Positions 47,401 to 57,138 of a stretch of DNA of 64,000 nt are shown here, piece by piece. Made by a program: the position numbers and the translations under genes. Position 1 is the first letter of the stretch. Each line of letters starts with the position of its first letter. Source of the DNA: Aporrectodea caliginosa (lineage: Eukaryota; Annelida; Clitellata; Crassiclitellata; Lumbricidae); NCBI GenBank assembly GCA_020284085.1, contig JACEVL010000099.1:1516229-1580228 (forward strand), written 5' to 3'. Under the pieces are notes generated by a model. The model worked only from the letters and a program-made list of their open reading frames with translations, had not been told where the DNA came from and did not search any database.

Positions 47401-50400
47401 TCTCATTTTAATCAGATTAGTTATGAATTATAAAAATTATCCTAAGCCATAAAAGCTTTATGATGCCTTGGTGTAAAAGATTTAATGTGTCTGTTTATTC
47501 CTATTTGTTAAGAAAGTTCCTACGCCGATGGTTATGCCAAAGTCTCATTGCCCAGAGAAGATCGTTCTTAAGGAAGAGATGGACCGTATTAATGATCTGA
47601 TCGATCGCGAAGTTCTCATTAACGCAATGGGACTGGTTCAATTCGTTCGGGACATGTTCAGCCAGAGCGTGAAAAACATGTTGGCTGTCGTTGAGGCACC
47701 ATCAGCCATCAACGAATATCCAGAGACCTTGAAGCGGGTATGTTACTGGCATTCTCCTTATTATTCAGGATTAAGTTAACTGCACCGGGAACCCATTATA
47801 ATGGTGTCTTTGGGAGCCACATCAACAACTGCCTTATAAAGAGATCATGTCAGAAGATATATTAGGGGCCGTCCATAAATGACGTCACGCAATTTTGGCC
47901 AATTTTAACCCCCCCCTACCCCCTCGTCACACTTCGTCACAAAAAGTAATACCCCTCTGAAAATGACGTCACAAAGTTCTGACCCCCCTAAAACCAAATT
48001 TCCATGGCAAAGCAAAATGCTCCTTCATGGAACAAATAGGGAAAGCATGAATATTTTAAAATCTAACGGTGACCAAATTTTGAAATAATTAGAAAATTAT
48101 TAATAATGGTGCCCATATACATTAAAATAATTAAAAATAATTAAAATGTAATCCCAAAATTAGTGTCGTTATTATTAAAATTAAATTGTTGTTAATTGTT
48201 AAATTTAATAACATAGACCTGGTGTGACGTCACACTTCTCAGACCCCCCACCCCCATGTCACACATCGTCACAAATTTTCGACCCCCCTCCCCCCTAGGT
48301 GCGTGACGTCATTTATGGACGGCCCCTTATACAAAGTAACTAAGTAAGTAGCCTTTATTTGCATCTGACAAGCGTGCATGCAATCCCATGCATTACACTA
48401 ATACACTGTATACAACAATTACTTATATTTTGAAATAAACTATAACAGGGAGCAGATAATACAGTCACACATCCACAGCTAAATATGACTAAAGACACTG
48501 ATTAACAACAGTTTAGATGTAACATTTCGGTAGCATGAGAGTATAAGTGTATTGCAACTAGTCCTCTATGTATTTCAGTCTGCATAATGTCCCACACATT
48601 TGACCTGTCTGTGTTTGAGGTAAAAGATCCACATATGCCAACAACAAAAATTCAATGAAGGCAAAAACTGATTATTTTTACATGAATCTAGCTGATGTTG
48701 CACACTAAATGGTTATTATGCTGCATTTATGATTTATCCCTGGACTTCTGTAACGACTTCACCATAGTACCTGGTGTATACTAATGACTCATAAATGTCA
48801 TTCATCTGTTTTCATTATTATTAATTGTGACATTGTGATGATGTATCATTCCTGCCGCAGATAATTTGATGCAAAAACTTTTAATGTCACGATGCTGTAT
48901 ACATGTACTTTATAACTGTGTTAACAAGATGTCTGTACACCAAAGTGCGAGTAACAATTGGTTAATAAAGAATTTACTTATTTGTTTTTAGAATGACGTC
49001 GTGTATGAGGTGGCCTGTACCGCTTGCAAGATGGCAGCGTCATATGCTGCTGAAACTGAACCAGTCGATGTCTCTTATACAGACTGTGGCAAAGTGTCTG
49101 ACCAACCGGTTGAGTCAGGTGTTTCTGCACAGACTCCCTATCCATCTGGTCCCTCTCCCTCTCCTCCTCCTCCTCCTGCTTCTCCGCCTCGATGTGGCAG
49201 TGACTTTGGCACAGTTCGTCCTTCCTTGTGCAGTGTATCAATTCCCAGTCGGTCTGCGGCAGAAAAGATGGAGAGCAGTTCGTCCTCACAAAATATGCTG
49301 CCTTGTGCGCTGTGCGTCTCGGCAACTAGGGCAAGCAACGCTGTCGGGACAAGAACGCTAAAGCCGCTGCCTGGAATGGTCGCCTATCCGCAGTACAGCA
49401 TCTCGCGTTCACTGAATCCACTCCTGAGGCAGGTGCCGCCTGACGTTGGTGGCAGCGCGGGTCGTATGAGACACTACGAGAGGATGTTGGCACAGATTCC
49501 GAACAAGCGAGAACTGAGTATGATGCTGAGTCTGTGCAGAGATCCTTCGAGCAACCAGTCGAGTCTGTGGAATTGGCCGGACGTAAAGCTCGGTATGACG
49601 AAGAGTCAGACGATGTCCGCCGCTTCTGCAGAGGAAACTGGTGTCGAGGAGAAAGCCAGAGCGAATAAACACATGCTGACTTATCAACAAAGGAGGCAAC
49701 ATAAGGTAACGGGGCTTGTGTTTCAACAGTTTAACTTGCCTTCAAGTAGGAAGATGAAGAAGAAGAAGAAGAGCAGTCCCTTAAGATGGCCTGAGAGGCA
49801 GCCATGAGTGTGAAACATTTGTTTAAATCTTCATTTATTAATTCAAACTGACATGAACAAAGTATGTTTACAAGTCATAGTATGAACGAATAATCACAAG
49901 TTATTACAGGAGTCGCATTTAACTGTATGGCAGCCATGCAAGGCACCCATCTGTCCTACTGCATCTTCGTTATCAACTTCATTTCTCTTAGCCGTGGCAT
50001 GACAGAGCGGGTGGCCAGTCCTCTCTTTCACATGTGTTCTTCGGGTCTTCAGTGTATGGTCAGTGTTCTCGCTATAGCTCAGCTTGCTAAGGTGTGTAGA
50101 TGGAGCAGAAATCACTACCAGGTAAATAAATAAATGCTCTGGTGGGGATTGAACTTTTGACCTCTCAGTTGACTGACTGGCATGCTAACCTCTTGAATGT
50201 CACCTACCTCGATCATCATGCCTTCAAGTAAGCTCATATTGACTGCATATTTACAAAAAGATTTTAAATTGAATTGAATTTGAGTTGAATTTTGTATGAA
50301 CGTATTACCATAAGTTAACAAAGTTTGTGTATTGCATTCAGTGCTCTTGCCAGTTTAGATAAACTTCCAAACATTTTAATAATTTAAACATTTAAAAATT

Positions 50401-50708
50401 AAATCATTAGATTTTGCACTGTGATTAGTAATTAATCATTAAACCCTGTGATTAGTAATCATAAATTCTGCTTTTAATTACCAGTTGGAAAAATGATTTA
50501 ACAAATAGTATTAACTGTGTTGTACTTAGCGATACGTTAATTAAGTATACTGTTTCACCATGTATCATTAAAATTTGAATTATATTTAATTGTCATGATG
50601 TCTTGTTTTTGTTAGGCTGCGGCTAAACGCGGTGACAATCCATTAAACAACAATAACTGGCTGGAAATCAGCAAATTAGATCTTCACAAACAGTTTAAGC
50701 CAGAGTGA
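32424..50708 (+). CDS. TTLL6: tubulin polyglutamylase, TTLL6/TTLL13 type
   Basis: Exons: 32424-32829, 33659-33806, 35008-35048, 37310-37428, 38351-38481, 39331-39487, 40025-40168, 42838-42923, 43686-43911, 44605-44786, 45643-45837, 46685-46829, 47513-47737, 48992-49705, 50616-50708. All phases agree; about 1003 aa. The family adds glutamate chains to tubulin tails in cilia and flagella. After an acidic N-terminus (15-bp tandem repeats reading SRDEG/SREEG), the TTL core spans about 185-550: CLTYCKYDS, EDWNLFWTD, KINHFPGMSEICRKDLLARN, KPESSCQGRGI (301-311), KFDFRIYVLVTS, HLTNYAINK, DILLDHKLKP and LLEVNHSPSF with the metal-binding Glu486/Asn488 pair. The FEKLLEKF...NFRRIYP block follows. The C-terminal third is proline/serine-rich and unrecognised. 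Exon 12 could end earlier (46757, GCT|GTGAGA). The final TGA overlaps a consensus donor (GA|GTGAGT), so more exons may follow. Confidence 0.93.
33900..34012 (+). repeat. irregular GGTAA-type simple repeat
   Basis: AAGGTAAGGT and AGGTCAGGTAA units in TTLL intron 2. Many resemble splice-donor sequences (AG|GTAAGG). Confidence 0.8.
34181..34608 (+). mobile_element. hAT-type MITE (428 bp) in TTLL intron 2
   Basis: CAGTGGTTCCCAAACC on the left and, reversed, CAGTGGTTCCCAAGC on the right are flanked by a perfect 8-bp duplication ATTTAGAG (34173-34180, 34609-34616). It has internal GTGGCCCGC repeats. A second copy in the opposite orientation is at 54003-54423. Confidence 0.9.
35751..35934. mobile_element. 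inverted-repeat MITE with about 60-bp arms
   Basis: The left arm starts GAATAAGCTGGTGCCCTGCG and the right, reversed, GAATAAGCTGATGCTCTGCG. The match continues through TTTAGAAGTTTGGAG to ATTACGAT. Half copies occur at 22.9 and 10.6 kb. It lies in TTLL intron 3. Confidence 0.75.
35939..36082. repeat. imperfect long palindrome (fold-back), about 65-70-bp arms
   Basis: From GTGGCA at the left, through TTTGTATGG and GATCATGATT, to ATTAATTTAC, the sequence is mirrored after an 8-nt loop back to TGCCAC. It abuts the MITE at 35751-35934, so both may be parts of one compound fold-back element. Confidence 0.75.
36178..36275 (+). repeat. short tandem (GGTATCTCAATCT)-like repeat
   Basis: Several imperfect copies of TCTGGTATCTCAGTC/AATC in TTLL intron 3. 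Confidence 0.7.
37456..38046 (+). repeat. 34-bp perfect direct repeat, 557 bp apart
   Basis: An identical segment starting TTCTTAGATTGGTTCTGCAT occurs at 37456-37489 and 38013-38046 in TTLL intron 4. Between them lies a reversed tRNA-like fragment (37785-37860, box B as GTTTCGAGCCC). Confidence 0.85.
38816..39000 (+). mobile_element. tRNA-derived SINE, family B
   Basis: The head reads GGGGTGATGGTTGAATGGTA with box B GGGTTTGATACCC. The body has CCCATAAGGTTGACTCAGC and GTTTAACTTGTTATC, and the end has GTCAGATTGA. Sisters lie at 59388 (plus) and 54843 (minus), with fragments at 49836 and 43466. Confidence 0.75.
39546..39632 (+). repeat. tandem duplication of about 50 bp
   Basis: GACACTAGTATCAAATGCAG and GACACTAGTGTCAAATGCAG, each followed by AAGATG, about 50 bp apart in TTLL intron 6. 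Confidence 0.75.
39650..39845 (-). mobile_element. tRNA-derived SINE, family A
   Basis: Read on the minus strand: GGGGCACGGTGGCCGATTGG, TTAGAGCGCTTGGCCTGTAA, box B GGGTTCGAGCC, then AAGTC and TTCTGAACTTTG. It lies in TTLL intron 6. Confidence 0.8.
40503..40563 (+). repeat. (GGT)n(GAT)n microsatellite
   Basis: A GGT run passing into a GAT run, in TTLL intron 7, about 150 bp before the 21-bp minisatellite. Confidence 0.95.
40711..42436 (+). repeat. 21-bp minisatellite of about 82 units in TTLL intron 7
   Basis: The unit is CTGCARTCCGYAATAACCAG+G, 21 bp, about 82 units over 1.73 kb. Most variation is at two transitions (R and Y) and a few single changes. Because 21 is a multiple of 3 and most frames lack stops, both strands show huge open frames of heptad repeats (NNQAAVR, LQPGYCG, TAAWLLR); these are not genes. 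One +1 slip (AATAAACC near 41734) and one degenerate unit (about 40811-40835) break the period. The outermost units carry CAGGTTG, an edge signature. It sits between the exons at 40025 and 42838. Confidence 0.97.
43076..43165 (-). mobile_element. L2-type LINE 3' tail fragment
   Basis: On the minus strand: GGAAGCACTTCTGAGTACTA, CTTTAAGGGGTGCTATATAA and TGAATGAAT, the same order as the 1006 and 63470 ends. Confidence 0.7.
43466..43560 (-). mobile_element. SINE family B, internally deleted copy
   Basis: ATTAATTCAAACTGA (the reversed 3' end) is joined directly to ATCTTCGTACCAGTGTG (the reversed head). The middle of the family B body is missing. Confidence 0.6.
44343..44604 (+). repeat. three tandem copies with acceptor-like TTTCAG in TTLL intron 9
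   Basis: Units starting TGGCATTTCAG at about 44346, 44437 and 44511 each contain AACTA, a TTTACA-like stretch and GCCACAA. The array runs straight into the true acceptor TTCATTTAAG|GTTAAC of the exon at 44605. Confidence 0.7.
45358..45400 (-). mobile_element. L2-like LINE tail with (CATA)n
   Basis: On the minus strand GGGCGCTATATAAATGG is followed by a TACA/CATA tetranucleotide run (45326-45357). It lies in TTLL intron 10. Confidence 0.55.
45881..46326. mobile_element. hAT-type MITE (446 bp) in TTLL intron 11
   Basis: CAGTGGTTTCAACC on the left and, reversed, CAGTGGCTTTCAACC on the right are flanked by a perfect 8-bp duplication GTCTGGTC (45873-45880, 46327-46334). The left end lies 43 bp after the exon 11 donor. 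Confidence 0.88.
47865..48326. mobile_element. MITE with 27-bp perfect inverted ends and four CRE sites
   Basis: Both ends begin GGGGCCGTCCATAAATGACG and continue TCACGCA, 27 bp perfect. TTA occurs on both sides (47862-47864 and 48327-48329), which fits a 3-bp PIF/Harbinger-style duplication; the superfamily assignment is tentative. The interior carries C-runs and repeated CGTCACA but no frame. TGACGTCA occurs four times (near 47880, 47963, 48232 and 48304). It lies in TTLL intron 13. Confidence 0.88.
49836..49960 (-). mobile_element. SINE family B, 3' part
   Basis: ATTAATTCAAACTGACA, then ACAGGAGTCGCATTTAACTG and CATGCAAGGCACCCATCTGT, match the reversed 3' half of the 59388 copy. It starts about 30 bp after a TGA in a read-through of TTLL exon 14. 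Confidence 0.7.
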
Positions 50709-51157
50709 GTTTAACTGTGGAACAGAATGAAAATTATCAGGATTTGGGATTGTGACTTTGTGATACATGATCACTTGCCTATGATAGTTGTCCTTTCCAA
50801 GTGGCCAAACTAATCCTAAAAACTTGTAGAATTCCATTCACCGCATTGTTTTCATTTACATGGCCGGCTTTGAGTGTGAAACTATCCACGTGCATTGGCA
50901 GCAAAGACTTCAAAGTGACCTAATGCTGTCTAGTTTCCATTGTAATTATTGACTTTTTCTGGTAGTTGAAAATGAATCAAAGCAAACACTTTCTCATTTA
51001 TACCTTATGCCTTGTGTGTGTGTGATGACAGGATTTCATCTCGTACAGCATATGTAGTGTTTTTATGCCATTTACAGCAACTGATAAAGCTCATAGCTGC
51101 TATGAACAAGCGGCTCAGAGTTCTGACTTTTGAGAGAACGAGGTTGCAGGCCGCCAT

Positions 51158-51392
51158 GTGTCATGGTGGCCGATTGGTTAGAGCAGTTGGCCTGTAACGC
51201 GGTGCGGAGGGTACGGGTTCAATCCTCGTCCGAGGCAGTTACTGTGTACATTTTCCATGAGCAAGTCCTTTGCGCACAATTGCTCTGCAATGTAATTGCA
51301 TTTGCGCCATCGAGGCGTATGCACTTCTAAACTTCGGAGAAGATGGGAAATATCAAATGCAGTTGTATTGTATGTTGTATGTTGTATTGTCT
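51158..51392 (+). mobile_element. tRNA-derived SINE, family A
   Basis: TGGTGGCCGATTGGTTAGAG (box A) and GGGTTCAATCC (box B) are followed by GAGCAAGTCCTTTG, CACTTCTAAACTTCGGA and a TTGTATTG/TTGTATG tail. Confidence 0.85.
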
Positions 51393-52375
51393 AGAGGGCT
51401 AGTAGAGGGCTCATTTGAATAGTGAAGAATCTTGAAGAGGACTGTCTGACTGATGATTGACTGCATCTCTGACTGATTGTTTTATTGTTAAGTGTTGTCC
51501 GATTTCCAAAACTTGCTTTAACTTAATCATGATAGGAAGCTGATGATCTTGAATGATTTGATTTAAGCACCGCAAAGATAATGTGGCACAATATGAAGTA
51601 GTCTATAGGCTTACACAGCTTATCACCAGCTCGAGTGAATTAGATGTATTTCGTAATACCTAAGTGTTAATACGTTAGCTATGTACCTAAATTTTGTCAA
51701 ATAACACACACCTTGAGTCCTTGAACTTTAAACTTTTAGGATAAAACTAATAACAGATAAATCGTTTTAAGTATGAAACGTAATTGTGGGCCTTACGACT
51801 GTTTCCCTTCTGTTCGCTAGACGTCTGCGTTCTTTAGTATTCGCCAGATAGCGTTGTTGGCCTGGGAATTTTGCAGTCTTGGAGCAAAAGCCATGAACTG
51901 CCGTCTGAAGTCGAATAGTGGGCGTCGGCTTGTAACTGTATAGGATTTAAAAGGGAAATATAATATCGAAGAGTGACTGTTGCGCTAATGGTACGAAACA
52001 TCGTGGGAAAATGTCTCCGAGGCTTACAGAAACTATCAATTATACAGAGCGAGAACTTAGAGCAGAAGAAACTAACACTGAAGGATTGAATAGTGGAAGT
52101 CTGAGGGGAATATTGAAAGCAACTTGCTTACGTAGGCCTGTAGAGGTTTGACGTAAGTTTTTGGACACAAGAAAAAAGAATTGACAACGAGATAGACCTT
52201 AGGCCTATAAGCCTATAGGCATTATAGAGAACAGGAATATACAATAGCCTTTATTAAGCTCAGGTATATGGCCGCATTAACTAAGGAAATACTTTACCAT
52301 ACAAGTACATTTGTACTGGTAATTTTTAAGTAATGTAAGGCATTGATGTGATGATGGTTCAAGAGACAGGTCGAG

Positions 52376-52470
52376 GTAAATGGTATACTGGTTAGCGTGC
52401 TGAACTGTCGAGATGAGGTTCAAATCTCCGCGAGGGACAGGATAAATTCCCAGGTCTATTTCAGTACCAC
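52376..52470 (+). mobile_element. tRNA-like SINE fragment, family C
   Basis: GGTATACTGGTTAGCGTGCT (box A) and GAGGTTCAAATCTCC (box B), followed by GACAGGATAAATTCCCAGG. Confidence 0.55.
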
Positions 52471-52902
52471 TGTGACGAATCAAACTAATTAGGCCTAGTG
52501 GGATCGCTGTCGATGTTAGATCAGAGCCTTCAGAGGGCGAGGAAGGGAACTGGTCAGTGGTTACCCACTATCATTACGAAGAAAAATAAGAGAGTTGAGG
52601 ACGATGACGATGATGATGATGATAAAGAAAGTTGCACTTTTCTGATCAGTTAGCCATACAAGCAGTGCTTTAGGATGGTGCATTGAAAGGTGCTATATGA
52701 GTATTTTGTTAAATTAAATTACAAGGAAAATCAATTCGTCAACACTTCATACCAATGGCAGTCTGTCGGCCTTAGCCTAAAGCCCCGCTCTCCTGTCTAT
52801 ATATAGATGATGGCAATTTTAATACTCGTTAAGTTCCTGAATTCCGATCTATAATTAGGCAACAGCAGGAAATGGGTGATAATTGGGTGATGCGCAGAGT
52901 TA

Positions 52903-53106
52903 GTACGGACGGACGGACGGACGGAAGGAAGGATGGATGGAATCATGGAAGGATGGATGGATGGATGAAAGGAAGGACAGGCGGACGGAAGGAAGGATGG
53001 AAGGAAAGAAGGATGGACAGACAGGAGGAAGGAAGGAATGACAGACAGACGGATGGAAGGAAGGAATGAAGGACAGCCGGACGGGAAGGCGCGGACGCAT
53101 GGACGG
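52903..53106 (+). repeat. purine-rich tetranucleotide repeat (GGAC/GGAA/GGAT)n
   Basis: About 200 bp of GGAC, GGAT and GGAA tetramers in changing blocks. Confidence 0.95.
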
Positions 53107-53671
53107 ACAAAGTATAGTACACAGAGAACTAAACTATTGCGTCGAGGCATTTCCTTAACTACTTTATGCGTAGATTATTCGGCGTCAAACAGGGACACGT
53201 TTTAAGACGATCACAGTGCACTTTGTAATTGTATCTTCTAGCGATACTCCATCACTGTCCAAGTTCTTAGTTCTAAGCCATCCTTCCTAGTTCCAAGCCT
53301 CTTCCTGTTCTACTCATTAGTCACCATGAAGCTCAAAATCATTGTCTATATGTCTTCCTATTGTTGACATTCCCCACTTGTGCATAACTGATTTCTGCTT
53401 GTATGTGGGTGTATGCTCCTGTTCTTTTAAGACCGTTAAGGACATTCGTTAGGCCTCTTTAGACTTTCACAAGACCTAAGGCAATTTTTGGTCTGATTCA
53501 TGCGAAGACAACCTAGACGTTTACTAACAGTGCATAGTCTGGGTATCTTCCGCGAGGCGTGATTAATAAGCGAACACCAGTTTTCGTTTGTATACATTTC
53601 AGCCGGCACCCTAAATCACGACTTTACGGGAGAACCCATTTTTATAACGCATTTCAAGACTCGAACAAATA

Positions 53672-54486
53672 GCAAATTATACACGTCATGCTAGATGGGT
53701 CTAGACACCACATATACCTATTAACTCGTGACAAATGGCTGTAGGCGTAAAAGAAAAGAACCAAACCATAGCGGATATGGACATGGACAGCAAGCGTAGG
53801 CCTATATTCGTTTTATTGAGAAAAAACAATCTGACAAAAACGTAGAAATGCTAACATGAGTGATAATGGATAATAACAGTTAATTACAAAATTTAAAATA
53901 AACTAGTAAAAATTTTTATATAAGGATCTGGGAATAAACTGAGAGTTGTCTTTGGGTGGAGAGTATGGCAAATTATACACGTCATGCTAGATGGGTCTAG
54001 ACCAGTGGTTCTCAAGCTCTTTTGATGGAGGGCAAAGTCTTACTTTTAAAATATCATAACGGGCCACAGAGATCTGAGGAGCCGTCCTCAGTTGCAGTGG
54101 CGTAACTAGGGGTTCGCGCGCCCGGGGGCAAGAATTTCCTTTAAAAAAAATTTCTTTTTTTCTGATTTTTCTTTCGTCAGAACGAATTCGTCAGAAGCCT
54201 CATTTTGCGCCCCGCGCCCCATGCAAAACTCATGTATAATAGTTACTTTTTTACTTTTTTCCACTATTTCTTTAACGAAAAAAAATAATTATTGTCAGAA
54301 GCCTAAATCAAGAAAACAAGGTAATTTAATTTTTTTTCAAAATTTGTGAGTGACTGTCGCGGGCCACATTCAAAGGATTGGCGGGCCACTTTTGGCCCGT
54401 GGGCCACGCTTTGGGAACCACTGGTCTAGACACCACATACACCTATTAACTCGTGACAAATGGCTGTAGACGTAAAAGAAAAGAAC
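53672..54486 (+). repeat. 90-bp direct duplication, second copy interrupted by a hAT element
   Basis: The 53672-53761 segment (GCAAATTATACACGTCATGC onward) recurs at 53968-54002 plus 54432-54486 with two substitutions. The second copy is split at GTCTAGAC by the element at 54003-54423, and GTCTAGAC is present twice there but once in the first copy. Confidence 0.93.
54003..54423 (-). mobile_element. hAT-type MITE (421 bp), second copy of the 34181 family
   Basis: CAGTGGTTCTCAAGCTCTTT at the left and, reversed, CAGTGGTTCCCAAAGCG at the right, with GTCTAGAC duplicated at 53995-54002 and 54424-54431. It is the reverse orientation of 34181-34608, sharing the GGCCACTTTTGGCCC motif and the CGCGCGAACCCCTAGTTACG block. 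Confidence 0.93.
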
Positions 54487-54842
54487 TCGTGACAAATGTT
54501 TTTGCAAAAGACAGAATAGCATAAGCTGGTCGATTTACATGTACATCCGAATTCTGTACCTTAACAACGACGAATAGGCCTACGTCGTCATACTCTATCC
54601 CTGCGTGGTAACTGCCATCATGCATTAAGTAAATCTTGCGTTACAAGATTATTAAAATAATAGTACCAAAGTCTGATTCGAATTGAAACTGAAGTGGAAC
54701 TCGGGTTACCAAACAAAAATCTGACTACCAATTACGTTTCTTTGAAGAGGACTCCGTAAGCACCGGCCTACCATGGAGTTTGAACTGAACTGAAAATGAA
54801 AACAAACTCGGATTACTGAACACAAAATAATAATATTCTTCT

Positions 54843-55065
54843 CTATTAATTCAAACTGACAAGTACGCAGTAAGATTACATGACATTATAGTAACAGATG
54901 AAAAACAAGTTTAACAGGAGTCGTAAGCCTGCAAGGCGCCCATCTGTCCTGCTGCTAATTTTACCAACGCCACCTAGCGAATGGAAGGCTGAGTTAACCT
55001 TTTGGGGCTAGCTTCTGATCTTCGTGCCAGCGTGTGACCATTCAGCCATCACCCCGCCAGCATCA
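54843..55065 (-). mobile_element. SINE family B, near full length
   Basis: On the minus strand: GGGGTGATGGCTGAATGGTC, ACACGCTGGCACGAAGATCA, AAGGTTAACTCAGCC, GGACAGATGGGCGCCTTGCA and GTCAGTTTGAATTAAT, the order of the 59388 copy. Confidence 0.8.
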
Positions 55066-55214
55066 CAAAACTACAGAATGTGTTCCTCCTGATTATGACT
55101 TCTATGGCGCCAGAAGCGAAGATGTTTTCGGTTGAGCGAGGTTGGGTGGTCCAAAGGATCGCTCAACCCTGGATTTGTCGCGCCACATATCAACTTGGAT
55201 GCTCTTCTTCACGT

Positions 55215-55219
<5 letters not shown>

Positions 55220-55265
<46 letters not shown>
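55220..55265. repeat. (AT)n microsatellite
   Basis: Alternating AT ending in TAGGCCTA (55264-55271) and more AT; further TA-rich blocks continue to about 55500. Confidence 0.95.
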
Positions 55266-55267
<2 letters not shown>

Positions 55268-55499
55268 CCTATATATATATGCGGAATATATATATGCGGA
55301 TATACGTGTGTATACTTCGTCAACACAATATATTATATATATACACCTCGTAAACATATATGTGTCTATATATTCTTTGTCAACATATATATCATATATA
55401 TATTTCGTCAACATATAATATTATGTATATATATATATACTACGTCAGCATAATCTTCGTCAACGTATATATATAATTATATGTATGTGTATATGTTAT

Positions 55500-56560
55500 A
55501 TGTGTTGACGAAGCTATTCTGACTTCGATGCGATTTCCAATCGGCGATGCCTGGCATGCAGCTGCAGCTGCCTCTGAAGCAGCCGACCAGACATCACTCA
55601 TAACACAGGTAGGCAGAGCGACGACCGGCCGTACATCGGGACGGACAGCCAGACAGACGGACGACACCTGATAGCGTAGGCTTGGTAATATCGGCGGCAG
55701 ACCTGTCAACCCTTGGAGACCTTTTTACCGGCACACCCCGATTCCCTGGGAACGAAATCACCGCAGCTGAGGTCGCCGTGTTGCGGCGGCAAAGGCAGCA
55801 GCGGCGGCGGCGGCTAGGTTCGAGGCCACAACGGGCAGAAGACAGAGGTCTCTGCCGGAGCCGTTCAGACCCTTCTTCTCCTGCTCCTTGTCCTTCTTCT
55901 TCTACTCCTCCTTGTCCTCCTATTTGTCCTCTTCTCCCGCAATGCATGAGCCGCACTTCGTTCCTGCTTAAACAAACACAGTTGGCAAATATTGTCACAT
56001 GTGTTTATAGTTAGGTTGAGACGCGGCTTCTGATGCTTACCATGCCCCTTCGCTCCCCCTCCGCCTCCTCCCACTCCCCTCCCGTCCTCGGTCTCTGCCT
56101 CCATGCCCGCCGACGGTCTCCTCTCCTCGGGTTCGGTCGTTCGAGGAATGCGACGTGGAGTAGCATTTCCAGCTGAATCACGGCCACCGCCTGAATTCCA
56201 GCGACCGAAAGGATCGTGGGAACTGACAGCGACGCCAATAAATATGTCCCTCTCCGACCGACGGAGGAGGCTGCTGCTGCTGCTGCCATGGGGCCTGGAT
56301 ACGTCGGCGGGATGGGAGATCATGGGGGAGATCATTGCGGAAGATTATCTGGCCCTCCAGCCCTCGCCGCCGCTCCTCCGTCCGTGAGAAATGCGCGGCC
56401 GAACCTCGGTGATCATCCTACTCGCTTGACATCCAACTCGGGCGATGATGTCTCACGCGGCACCGCGCTTGGCACTTGAACCGCAGCCGCCGCCGCTGTA
56501 GCAGACGCATACTAGGAAACCCGAGATGCCGCGGCTGCTGCTGCTGCTGATGATGATACT
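55500..56560. promoter_or_regulatory. CpG-dense block with CGG/CTG runs, possible promoter or first exon
   Basis: This kilobase is far richer in CG dinucleotides than any other part of the window (GGCGGCAAAGGCAGCAGCGG, GGCCGAACCTCGG and others). It carries CGG, CTG/CAG and CTTCTC runs. Several open frames overlap on both strands, but none matches a family I know. CpG clusters often mark promoters; that reading is inference. Confidence 0.3.
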
Positions 56561-56744
56561 GCTGCTGCTGGTGGTGGTGGCACAGACACCGAGTACCAGG
56601 CATTCCATGAGAAGATCCTTGCTGTACACAGACACGGCTGTGCGGTGTGCACTTACGATGTGACTCGGAAGTCTTGGAAGTCTGGTGGCAGACGTCGTTA
56701 ATCACGTCGCCGATTATTGCAAGAACTTTATTGACTTGCTCGTA

Positions 56745-57110
56745 TATACTGGCAAGTCTAGTGGGTGTGTGTAAGCATCCCGTTGGAATGCTAATCGAAA
56801 GGTCGCCGGTTCAAATCCCCCCGGGGAAAAGTAAAAAGTCAACTTGCACCACCTGTCGGACCAAGAGACCTATGACATCGAAATTATGGCGGTGTTATGG
56901 GTATTTATATAGCGCCTGTGAAATTTTCTCAGGCGGTACACATGTGCGAATTGTCCATAGAGTGTATGGTGGGGATAGTCTAGTGGTTAGCGGGGGCTGA
57001 TCTGTCAACCGAGAGGTCGACGGTTCAAATCCCAGCAAGGGCAACACTCTGAGGCGAGATTTGGGCTCCTCTTGCGCCCCTAGCCAACTGTTCATGGAAG
57101 TGTAGACTGC
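56745..57110 (+). mobile_element. two tRNA-like SINE fragments
   Basis: Near 56763-56825: GCATCCCGTTGGAATGCTAA then GGTCGCCGGTTCAAATCCCC. At 56966-57040: GGGGATAGTCTAGTGGTTAG, then GGTCGACGGTTCAAATCCCA, with a family-like GGGCTCCTCTTGCGCCCCTA tail. The A and B boxes are clear, but the arms do not fold as an intact tRNA. Confidence 0.55.
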
Positions 57111-57138
57111 CTGTCGAGGTTAGCTTAAGGGAATGATC

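Noticed and set aside
55594..56387. Basic and Gly/Ser-rich frames on both strands of the CpG-dense block
   Set aside because: They overlap in several frames, reflect CGG/CTG composition and match no family I know, so no protein is claimed.
56966..57040. Functional tRNA gene
   Set aside because: A and B boxes are present, but acceptor and anticodon arms do not pair well and a SINE-like tail follows.
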